From an uncultured Eubacteriales bacterium (GTDB taxonomy: Bacteria; Bacillota; Clostridia; Oscillospirales; Butyricicoccaceae), in contig CAKUAK010000084.1 of assembly GCA_934636325.1 (NCBI GenBank), positions 1 through 6,527 of the forward strand: a stretch of 6,527 nt of DNA, written 5' to 3'. Positions within the stretch are counted from its first letter, which is position 1. Each line of letters starts with the position of its first letter. This document shows, in pieces, positions 1-4,647 of the stretch. Position numbers and translations under genes: made by a program. The notes under the pieces are model-generated. The model was not told where the DNA came from and searched no databases. It saw only the letters and a program-made list of their open reading frames with translations.

Positions 1-1238
1 ATTATCTCGTCCCCTCCCGCAAGCATCCCGGCAAGTTCTATGCCCTGCCCCAGGCCCCCCAGCAGTTCAAGCAGCTGCTGATGACCTCCGGCTTCGACCG
101 CTATTTCCAGATCGCCCCCTGCTTCCGCGACGAGGACGCCCGCGGCGACCGCAGCCCCGGCGAGTTCTATCAGCTCGACATGGAGATGGCCTTTGCCTCC
201 CAGGAGGATGTATTCGCCGTATGCGAGGACGTCCTGCCCCCCATCTTTGCAAAGTTCGGCAAGTATGATATAGCCTCGAAGCCCCCCTTCCGCCGCATCG
301 CCTATAACGACGCCCTTGCCATCTACGGCAGCGACAAGCCCGACCTGCGCATCGACCTGACCTGCACCGATATCTCGGGGCTCTTTACCGAATCGGAGTT
401 CGAGCCGCTTCGCGGCCAGACGGTCCGCGCCGTCCCGGTCACCTCCTGCACCCTGACCCGCAAGCAGATCGACAAGCTGCTGGAGGCCTGCGAGGTCCAG
501 AGCGGCGTCAAGAGCTATTGGTTCAAGGTCGACGAAAAGGGCGAGATCTCGGGCGGCGTCGCCAAGTTCGTCCAGGGCATAAAGGCAGAGCTGACCGAAA
601 AGCTGGCCCTGGCCCCCAACACCCTTGTCATCCTCTGCGCCGGAAAACAGGCCGTCAAGGCCTCGGGCGTAGCCATAAAGACCTTCGGCGCGGCCTGCGA
701 GGGTCATATGGATAAAGAGAGATACGAGTTCTGCTGGATCGTCGACTTCCCGATGTTCGAGACCGACGACGAGACCGGCCTTCTCGAGTTCTGCCACAAC
801 CCCTTCTCGATGCCCAAGGGCGGCATGGAGACCCTGCTTGCCGCCGAGCGCGGCGAGGTCGACCCCCTGACCATCACGGCCGACCAGTACGACCTGGTCT
901 GCAACGGCGTTGAGCTCAGCTCGGGCGCGGTCAGGAACCACGACCCCGAGATCATGATAAAGGCCTTCGAGCTGGTACGCCTGGGCGAAGAGGACGTCAA
1001 GCGCAGCTTCCCGGCCATGTATAACGCCTTCTGCTACGGCGCGCCTCCCCATGCCGGCATCGCCCCGGGTGTCGACCGCATGGTCATGCTGCTTGCCGGA
1101 GAGGATTCGATCCGCGAGATCATCCCCTTCCCCATGAACAAGAACGCCCAGGACGTCATGATGGACGCCCCCTCGGCCGTGACCCAGAAGCAGCTCGACG
1201 AGCTCCACATAAAGATCACCGCCTTCGAGGAAGAATAA
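1..1238 (+). CDS. aspS: Aspartyl-tRNA synthetase, 3' part (5' end outside window)
   Basis: Class II synthetase that charges tRNA-Asp with aspartate in the cytoplasm. The reading frame is open from position 3 to the stop TAA at 1236-1238, giving 411 residues; bacterial AspRS is about 590, so roughly the first 180 residues (the anticodon-binding domain and start of the catalytic domain) are missing. The visible part begins with the conserved LVPSRKHPGKFYALPQ stretch, then GFDRYFQIAPCFRDEDARGDR (class II motif 2, Arg codon at 126-128). It continues through the bacterial GAD insertion (about 350-650, with TRKQIDKL) and ends with motif 3, GIAPGVDRMVMLLAG (GVDR at 1068-1079), and the IPFPMNKNAQDVMMDAPS tail. 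Motif 2 has RGDR where many bacterial enzymes have RADR, a mild change. Whether it is discriminating cannot be told without the N-terminus. It heads an apparent operon with the exporter genes 4 nt downstream. Confidence 0.97.
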   Translation, partial: YLVPSRKHPGKFYALPQAPQQFKQLLMTSGFDRYFQIAPCFRDEDARGDRSPGEFYQLDMEMAFASQEDVFAVCEDVLPPIFAKFGKYDIASKPPFRRIAYNDALAIYGSDKPDLRIDLTCTDISGLFTESEFEPLRGQTVRAVPVTSCTLTRKQIDKLLEACEVQSGVKSYWFKVDEKGEISGGVAKFVQGIKAELTEKLALAPNTLVILCAGKQAVKASGVAIKTFGAACEGHMDKERYEFCWIVDFPMFETDDETGLLEFCHNPFSMPKGGMETLLAAERGEVDPLTITADQYDLVCNGVELSSGAVRNHDPEIMIKAFELVRLGEEDVKRSFPAMYNAFCYGAPPHAGIAPGVDRMVMLLAGEDSIREIIPFPMNKNAQDVMMDAPSAVTQKQLDELHIKITAFEEE

Positions 1239-1242
1239 AGGG

Positions 1243-2031
1243 ATGGACGATTCACCCCTCACCCCGCGCCAGCGGGACGTCGGATACAAGCAGGCCCTTG
1301 CCGGTATACTCGATATCGGCGAGGCTCTGCTGACCAACGGTGCCGAGGTCATGCGCGTCGAGGACACCATATCCCGCCTCTGCTGCGCCTACGGCTTTTC
1401 CCGGACCGACGTTTTCACCATAACCTCGAGCATAGTCATAACGGCCGTCTCCCGCGAGGGCGGCACATATACCCAGACCCGGCGCATACGCTCCCGCGGG
1501 ACCGACCTCGACAAGGTGGCCCGGGCCAACGATCTCTCCCGCCGCCTGTGCGCCTGCCCCGTCCCGCCCGAAAAGCTGCGGGACGAGGTCTGCCAGCTCC
1601 ACCACGGGCCGGTATACCCGCCAAAGCTGATGTTCTTCACATACGGCGTCATCTCGGCCATATTCTCGGTGTTCTTCGGCGGCACGTTCCCCGACGCCTG
1701 CGCCGCCTTTATCTCCGGCCTTGTGCTCTATGCCGCCCTCTGGGCCGGCGGCAGCCTGCGGATGAACGGCATACTGCTCAACACGGTGTGCAGCGCCGTG
1801 ACCGCCCTTGCCGTCACCCTTCTCTGGAAGGCCGGGCTGGGCGACAGCCCCGATAAGATAATCATCGGCAATATAATGCTGCTCATCCCCGGTCTGGCCC
1901 TGACCTCTTCGCTGCGGGATATGATAAACGGCGACACGATATCGGGCCTCCTCGGCTTCTGCGAGGCCATCATAAAGGCGGCGGCCATAGCCATCGGCTC
2001 GGCCTTCGTCCTGAGAGGATTGGGGGTATAG
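1243..2031 (+). CDS. ThrE/YjjP-like exporter subunit (threonine/serine exporter family, N-terminal type)
   Basis: A 262-residue protein of the ThrE family (DUF1212). It matches the larger half of split exporters such as E. coli YjjP, which is of similar size. Family members export small polar metabolites: ThrE of Corynebacterium exports threonine and serine, and YjjPB has been proposed to export succinate. The substrate here is unknown. The soluble N-terminal part contains GAEVMRVEDTI (residues 33-43), the typical family signature. It is followed by about five hydrophobic segments (roughly 129-146, 152-169, 178-195, 206-222, 240-258) and the conserved PGLALTSSLRDMINGDTISG block (216-235). ATG 1243 lies 4 nt after the aspS stop, with GAGGAAG at 1227-1233 as ribosome-binding site, so it is probably co-transcribed and coupled with aspS. 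Ile is mostly encoded by ATA (14 of 22), unusual for this GC content. Confidence 0.92.
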   Translation: MDDSPLTPRQRDVGYKQALAGILDIGEALLTNGAEVMRVEDTISRLCCAYGFSRTDVFTITSSIVITAVSREGGTYTQTRRIRSRGTDLDKVARANDLSRRLCACPVPPEKLRDEVCQLHHGPVYPPKLMFFTYGVISAIFSVFFGGTFPDACAAFISGLVLYAALWAGGSLRMNGILLNTVCSAVTALAVTLLWKAGLGDSPDKIIIGNIMLLIPGLALTSSLRDMINGDTISGLLGFCEAIIKAAAIAIGSAFVLRGLGV

Positions 2032-2034
2032 CCG

Positions 2035-2484
2035 ATGGTGATACAAACGATAATGGCATGTCTCGGGTCGGTCGGCTTCGGCATGGTATTCAATGTCCGT
2101 GGGCGCAAGCTCGGGCTGATCGCCATCGGCGGCGGCCTCGGCTGGGCGGTATACCTCTGGGTCATGCATATGACCGGCAATGTCTTTACGTCGGTGCTTC
2201 TGTCGACGGCGGTCGTCACCGCCCTTTCAGAGGTGCTGGCAAGGATCATAAAGACCCCCATCATCCTTCTGATGGTTCCCATGCTCATCCCCCTCATCCC
2301 CGGCGGCGCGCTTTATTACACCATGAGCTATTTTGTCCACGACGACTATCCGGCCTTTGTCGCAAGCCTCCAGTCGCTTCTGACCCAGGCGGGGGCCATC
2401 GCCGTCGGCATGATAATCATGACCTCGATCATGACCAACTTCTTTGCCATATATTACAGGCGGAAAAGAAACAGAAATAAGTGA
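2035..2484 (+). CDS. ThrE_2/YjjB-like exporter subunit
   Basis: A 149-residue hydrophobic protein matching the small partner of split ThrE exporters (DUF3815/ThrE_2; E. coli YjjB is about the same length). In fused ThrE proteins this is the C-terminal membrane half, so it should assemble with the preceding subunit in the cytoplasmic membrane. About four hydrophobic segments are visible (roughly 4-20, 26-45, 50-66 and 75-99), plus a last one near 118-139. The family motif IPLIPGGALYYTM is at residues 85-97. The C-terminus is basic (YYRRKRNRNK). The start ATG 2035 is 3 nt after the stop of the upstream subunit, with GGGGG at 2022-2026 as ribosome-binding site. The stop TGA at 2482-2484 is 3 nt before a strong terminator, so this is the last gene of the aspS operon. 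Confidence 0.9.
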   Translation: MVIQTIMACLGSVGFGMVFNVRGRKLGLIAIGGGLGWAVYLWVMHMTGNVFTSVLLSTAVVTALSEVLARIIKTPIILLMVPMLIPLIPGGALYYTMSYFVHDDYPAFVASLQSLLTQAGAIAVGMIIMTSIMTNFFAIYYRRKRNRNK

Positions 2485-2487
2485 TAT

Positions 2488-2520
2488 AAAAAGCGCCGTG
2501 CATAAATCATGGCGCTTTTT
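2488..2520 (+). terminator. Intrinsic terminator of the aspS-exporter operon
   Basis: AAAAAGCGCC (2488-2497) pairs perfectly with GGCGCTTTTT (2511-2520). Three more inner pairs (G-T, T-A, G-C) leave a 7-nt loop, and the T-run is the end of the 3' arm. The A-run on the 5' side means it could also stop minus-strand transcripts. It begins 3 nt after the stop at 2484. Confidence 0.9.
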
Positions 2521-2562
2521 AATGTATCCAAGTTGCACAAACTGCTTTGGTTAAATGTGTCA

Positions 2563-2592
2563 TTGACGGCAACAGCCAATATCTGGTATATT
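2563..2592 (+). promoter_or_regulatory. Predicted sigma-A promoter for the small membrane-protein pair
   Basis: TTGACG (2563-2568), an 18-nt spacer, then TATATT (2587-2592), preceded by TGG, which gives an extended -10 (TGnTATATT). It lies after the operon terminator and about 58 nt before the ATG at 2650. Predicted by eye from consensus only. Confidence 0.65.
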
Positions 2593-2594
2593 GG
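2576..2594. promoter_or_regulatory. Perfect dyad overlapping the -10 (operator candidate)
   Basis: CCAATAT (2576-2582), 5-nt spacer, ATATTGG (2588-2594): a perfect 7-bp inverted repeat whose right arm covers most of the predicted -10 hexamer. The position suits a repressor site. The cognate regulator is unknown. Confidence 0.4.
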
Positions 2595-2649
2595 TCTCAG
2601 ACTCAAGGCCGTCATGTATGTTTCCGACCCTTTCGAAAGGAGAAATATC

Positions 2650-3075
2650 ATGTCTGACAAAAGGATAAGGATACTGGCCATCCTTCTGACCGTCCTGCTG
2701 GCCGCCGCCCTTCTGATCCGATCGGTCTCGGCGCTTCGCGGCGGCGGCGACCCCTCCGGCATCGCCCCGACCCCCACGCGGCTTTACGACGCGATGGTGC
2801 TGACATATCTTCTGATAAATCTCTGTGCCGTGACATATACCGTCAGGACACATCACCTTCTCCCGCCAGCAAAGGCCGGGCTTTATTTTCTGTCCCAGGC
2901 CGCCGTCATGGCCTTCTGCACACTGCCCTTCGGCTTCATGCTGGCCGGAAGCGGCGGAGTTATGTCGACCGCGCCCGTGCTGGCCGCCCTTTCGATCGGG
3001 CGAAGCCTGCTTATGATACTGGCCATAGGCGTGGCCGTCTCGGCATTTATAAAGAGCAAGAAATGGAGCGTATAA
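2650..3075 (+). CDS. Small four-helix membrane protein, function unknown
   Basis: I do not recognise this family. The ATG at 2650 is chosen because AAAGGAG (2636-2642) sits 7 nt upstream. An in-frame ATG at 2509 would add 47 residues, but it lies inside the upstream terminator hairpin and ahead of the predicted promoter, so it is very unlikely. The product is 141 residues with a basic N-terminus (MSDKRIR) and four hydrophobic segments (about 8-24, 46-65, 78-100, 108-133), ending in the basic tail KSKKWSV. This fits an integral cytoplasmic-membrane protein. Two histidines (HH, 68-69) lie in the loop after the second segment. The gene is followed almost directly by another small membrane-protein gene and is presumably co-transcribed with it. 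The last codons and stop lie in a 14-bp tandem duplication. Confidence 0.75.
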   Translation: MSDKRIRILAILLTVLLAAALLIRSVSALRGGGDPSGIAPTPTRLYDAMVLTYLLINLCAVTYTVRTHHLLPPAKAGLYFLSQAAVMAFCTLPFGFMLAGSGGVMSTAPVLAALSIGRSLLMILAIGVAVSAFIKSKKWSV

Positions 3076-3088
3076 AATGGAGCGTATA
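3061..3088 (+). repeat. Exact 14-bp tandem duplication at a gene junction
   Basis: AAATGGAGCGTATA occurs at 3061-3074 and again immediately at 3075-3088. The first unit encodes the last residues of the upstream protein and, with the next base, its stop codon. The second unit supplies a GGAG and an extra ATG for the downstream gene. Confidence 0.95.
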
Positions 3089-3538
3089 GATATGAGCGAG
3101 GATAATAAAGAGGAAAAGTTCAGCTATTGGAAGCGTCCCTGGGGCAAATGGTGCCTGCTGCTGGCCTCGGTGCTGCTGGTCATCGCCCTGGTCATGGACA
3201 TATCCGATTACCGCGATATACTCTCGGCCGGGGTACTTTCGCCCGACGCCCAGACCAGCTATATCGCCGAGCAGCGGTTCGGCTTCGCCCTGCGCGGCCT
3301 CAATATCTCCATGTTTTTCGGCATATTCGTCGTCGGGCAGATCTCCCGCTCGGAGTGCATGGCCCGCCGCAACGAGGGCATACTGCTGCTGCTCCTGCTG
3401 GTCGGCTGGATGGCCGTCGGCATGGGCTGGGGGCTGTTCACCCGCCCCGGCGGCCAGGGCTTCTTCAGCATCGCCATCGGCGCCGCCCTGCTGGCCCTCT
3501 CGGCCTATGACATCGCAAAGTTTTACAGGATGAAGTAG
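3077..3538 (+). CDS. Small four-helix membrane protein, function unknown (start 3077 or 3092)
   Basis: I do not recognise this family. From ATG 3077 the product is 153 residues; from ATG 3092 it is 148 (starting MSEDNKEEKF). Both starts have a GGAG at similar distance (3065-3068 and 3079-3082) because the region is a 14-bp tandem duplication. The start at 3092 is probably ancestral, since deleting one unit leaves it intact. The N-terminus is charged and hydrophilic and is followed by four hydrophobic segments (counting from 3092: about 19-36, 67-84, 96-115, 122-142) and the tail AKFYRMK. A soluble loop of about 30 residues (DISDYRDILSAGVLSPDAQ) follows the first helix. With the upstream gene it forms a two-gene membrane unit, 1 nt between the 3075 stop and the 3077 start. 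The two proteins show no evident similarity beyond size and helix count. Confidence 0.75.
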   Translation: MERIDMSEDNKEEKFSYWKRPWGKWCLLLASVLLVIALVMDISDYRDILSAGVLSPDAQTSYIAEQRFGFALRGLNISMFFGIFVVGQISRSECMARRNEGILLLLLLVGWMAVGMGWGLFTRPGGQGFFSIAIGAALLALSAYDIAKFYRMK

Positions 3539-3560
3539 CGAAGCTGTCAGGGAATCGCTT

Positions 3561-3582
3561 CCCCACGGGCTGGCCCGTGGGG
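3561..3582. repeat. REP-like GC hairpin, copy A
   Basis: CCCCACGGGC (3561-3570) pairs perfectly with GCCCGTGGGG (3573-3582) around a TG loop. It starts 22 nt after the stop of the preceding gene and has no T-run, so it is not a standard intrinsic terminator. A near-identical hairpin with a compensatory base-pair change lies at 4264-4285. Confidence 0.85.
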
Positions 3583-3617
3583 GCCCCGAAATATGCTGTC
3601 AGGCGTCCGCGAACGCT
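3579..3617 (+). repeat. 39-bp dispersed repeat, copy 1
   Basis: GGGGGCCCCGAAATA followed by GCTGTCAGGCGTCCGC and ending ACGCT, 36 of 39 bases identical to 5836-5874 in the same orientation. In this copy CTGTCAGGCGTCC (3596-3608) also pairs with GGACGCCT and GACAG (3619-3626, 3629-3633) with a 2-nt bulge, making a long hairpin that copy 2 lacks. Confidence 0.85.
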
Positions 3618-3821
3618 GGGACGCCTTCGACAGTCAAGTTCCGCGCTGCGGCGCGGTTTCGCGACCGCATTGCGATGCGTCACGCGGGTCAACGAGTTTT
3701 TGCTGCGCACATGTCACAGCAAAAACAGATTTAATAGCCTGCGGCGCAGCATAAAAATATGGCTCTTTACTTTTCCGGCTAAAGCTTCGCTTTGGCCGGG
3801 ACTTTTAAATTTCATAGTTAC
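3618..3821. other. Non-coding, structured intergenic stretch
   Basis: I see no credible gene here. The stretch contains a hairpin with arms GTTTTTGCTG (3696-3705) and CAGCAAAAAC (3717-3726). TAATAGCCTGCGGCG (3732-3746) recurs at 4300-4314. A further hairpin has arms CCGGCTAAAGC (3775-3785) and GCTTTGGCCGG (3789-3799) around a TTC loop with one G-T pair; it is followed by a short T-run (3803-3806) and could be a weak terminator for the membrane-protein unit. Base composition shifts to AT-rich towards the downstream promoter. Confidence 0.6.
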
Positions 3822-3850
3822 TTGTCCGCATCGCCGTATGCGGATATAAT
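3822..3850 (+). promoter_or_regulatory. Promoter of the HxlR regulator with embedded operator candidate
   Basis: TTGTCC (3822-3827), a 17-nt spacer, then a perfect TATAAT (3845-3850), 28 nt before ATG 3879. A perfect 7-bp dyad, TCCGCAT (3825-3831), 6 nt, ATGCGGA (3838-3844), fills the spacer between the two hexamers. HxlR proteins bind as dimers to such dyads and often control their own gene, so autoregulation is a reasonable inference. Confidence 0.7.
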
Positions 3851-3878
3851 TATCTAAAAAGAAAGGCAGGCGTCATCT

Positions 3879-4256
3879 ATGTATCAGAGAAAGCTGGAAA
3901 AGGACATCCGCTGTCCGCTGGAATACGGCATGGAGCTCTTCGGCGGGAAGTGGAACTCGCGCATAATATGCGTGCTGGCCTCCCAGGGTACTCTGCGGTA
4001 CAGCAGCCTGCGCCGCGAGATGGGCAACATCACCGACGCCGTGCTGGCCTCGGCCCTGAAGGGCCTCATATCCAACGTCCTTGTCGAGCGCCGGTCCTAT
4101 GACGAGATACCCCCGCGGGTCGAATACTCGCTGACCGAGCGCGGACGGTCGGTCGTCCCCATTCTCCAGAGCATCTGCCGCTGGGCCGGGGCATTCTATA
4201 AGGACGACGGCGGCGAGCCGATGATACAGTGCCGCAAATGCGACCACCGGGGGTAG
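3879..4256 (+). CDS. HxlR-family winged-helix transcriptional regulator
   Basis: A 125-residue cytoplasmic DNA-binding protein. The whole length fits the HxlR domain: CPLEYGMELFGGKWNSRII (residues 12-30, the typical N-terminal signature), TLRYSSLRREMGNITDAVLASALKGLISNVLVERRSYDEIPPRVEYSLTERG (about 38-89, helix-turn-helix plus wing; the PPRVEYSLT motif is diagnostic) and a C-terminal dimerisation helix. C12 sits where family members such as YodB and HypR keep a redox-sensing cysteine. In addition, the tail carries a CxxC pair (C118, C121), which may be a redox or metal site; this is inference. The start ATG 3879 is preceded by AAAGG (3862-3866) and AGG (3868-3870), and by a strong promoter with a dyad. 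HxlR genes are often next to their target, but no obvious oxidoreductase partner is adjacent. The gene is flanked by directly repeated hairpins. Confidence 0.93.
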   Translation: MYQRKLEKDIRCPLEYGMELFGGKWNSRIICVLASQGTLRYSSLRREMGNITDAVLASALKGLISNVLVERRSYDEIPPRVEYSLTERGRSVVPILQSICRWAGAFYKDDGGEPMIQCRKCDHRG

Positions 4257-4263
4257 TTTATTT

Positions 4264-4314
4264 CCCCGCGGGCTGGCCCGCGGGGACCCCATTAAAATCT
4301 AATAGCCTGCGGCG
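4264..4314 (+). repeat. REP-like hairpin, copy B, plus shared 15-bp tail
   Basis: CCCCGCGGGC (4264-4273) pairs perfectly with GCCCGCGGGG (4276-4285) around a TG loop, 7 nt after the HxlR stop. It is the same hairpin as 3561-3582 with one A-T pair changed to G-C. TAATAGCCTGCGGCG at 4300-4314 matches 3732-3746 exactly. The roughly 150 nt between the two parts in the upstream copy are reduced to 14 nt here. Confidence 0.85.
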
Positions 4315-4330
4315 GTTCAAATCCTGCCTC
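4314..4330 (+). repeat. 17-nt inverted copy of the tRNA-fMet 3' segment
   Basis: GGTTCAAATCCTGCCTC is identical to the T-arm and first acceptor-3' bases of the neighbouring tRNA, which is encoded on the other strand (complement of 4386-4402). The two form an inverted repeat enclosing the terminator. After the match the sequence diverges (AAATAA instead of CGCAACCA), so it is not a second tRNA. Confidence 0.9.
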
Positions 4331-4342
4331 AAATAATATAAC

Positions 4343-4371
4343 AAAAAAGACACGCTTCGGCGTGTCTTTTT
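4343..4371 (-). terminator. Bidirectional terminator between tRNA-fMet and the HxlR gene
   Basis: AAAAAGACACGC (4344-4355) and GCGTGTCTTTTT (4360-4371) form a perfect 12-bp stem with a TTCG loop; an extra A at 4343 extends the minus-strand T-run to six. It lies 6 nt beyond the tRNA CCA end, and its position between converging genes suits termination in both directions. Confidence 0.92.
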
Positions 4372-4377
4372 CATTAA

Positions 4378-4454
<77 letters not shown>

Positions 4455-4472
4455 ATATCTTATTGCTCAATT

Positions 4473-4501
4473 ATAATACCATATAAAGCCGCCCTTGTCA
4501 A
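4473..4501 (-). promoter_or_regulatory. Promoter of tRNA-fMet
   Basis: On the minus strand: TTGACA (complement of 4496-4501), a 17-nt spacer, then TATTAT (complement of 4473-4478) preceded by TGG (extended -10). It has a perfect -35 and optimal spacing, ending 18 nt before the mature tRNA 5' end, as expected for a highly expressed stable RNA. Confidence 0.88.
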
Positions 4502-4539
4502 GTGGCCTGACAAAACAATCGTCCGACAGCAAAACCCAC

Positions 4540-4567
4540 AATCCGACGTATTGCAATCTGCCGGATT
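4540..4567. promoter_or_regulatory. Nested palindrome over the amidohydrolase -35 (operator candidate)
   Basis: AATCCG (4540-4545) and CGGATT (4562-4567) are inverted repeats that share their centre with the 8-bp palindrome ATTGCAAT (4550-4557). Eleven of 14 half-site positions match. It covers the predicted -35 at 4551-4556. Confidence 0.45.
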
Positions 4568-4578
4568 TTTGGTATAAT
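4551..4578 (+). promoter_or_regulatory. Promoter of the amidohydrolase gene
   Basis: TTGCAA (4551-4556), a 16-nt spacer, then a perfect TATAAT (4573-4578) preceded by TGG (extended -10). It is divergent from the tRNA-fMet promoter, with about 50 nt between the two -35 boxes. The predicted start lies near 4585, leaving a leader of about 63 nt. Confidence 0.78.
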
Positions 4579-4585
4579 TAAATAA

Positions 4586-4601
4586 GCGGCCACCCGGCCG
4601 C
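4586..4601 (+). promoter_or_regulatory. GC-only hairpin at the 5' end of the amidohydrolase leader
   Basis: GCGGCC (4586-4591), loop ACCC, GGCCGC (4596-4601). It would begin within a nucleotide or two of the predicted transcription start, a position typical of 5' hairpins that protect mRNA. There is no T-run, so it is not a terminator. Confidence 0.5.
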
Positions 4602-4647
4602 GGCAAACCAAAAGCAAAATAAGAATATAATCAAGGAGTTGAGTCCA

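Noticed and set aside
1252..2169. A 305-codon open frame on the minus strand opposite the exporter genes
   Set aside because: It is a shadow of the YjjP-like gene; low complexity (Gly, Ala, Glu, Asp rich), with no ribosome-binding logic.
2509..2649. An upstream ATG extending the first small membrane protein by 47 residues
   Set aside because: This ATG is inside the terminator hairpin and upstream of the predicted promoter, while ATG 2650 has a near-perfect AAAGGAG.
3696..3726. Terminator made from the GTTTTTGCTG/CAGCAAAAAC hairpin
   Set aside because: There is no T-run after the stem on either strand, and its loop is long (11 nt).
3577..3849. A 90-codon plus-strand open frame
   Set aside because: It consists of repeat and hairpin sequence, has no ribosome-binding site, and runs into the HxlR promoter.
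4314..4330. A second, partial tRNA gene on the plus strand
   Set aside because: Only the 17-nt 3' segment matches; there is no D or anticodon arm upstream and no acceptor end or CCA after it.
4639..4647. TTG at 4639 as start of the amidohydrolase
   Set aside because: It directly abuts the AAGGAG at 4633-4638, leaving no spacer; ATG 4648 has a 9-nt spacer.
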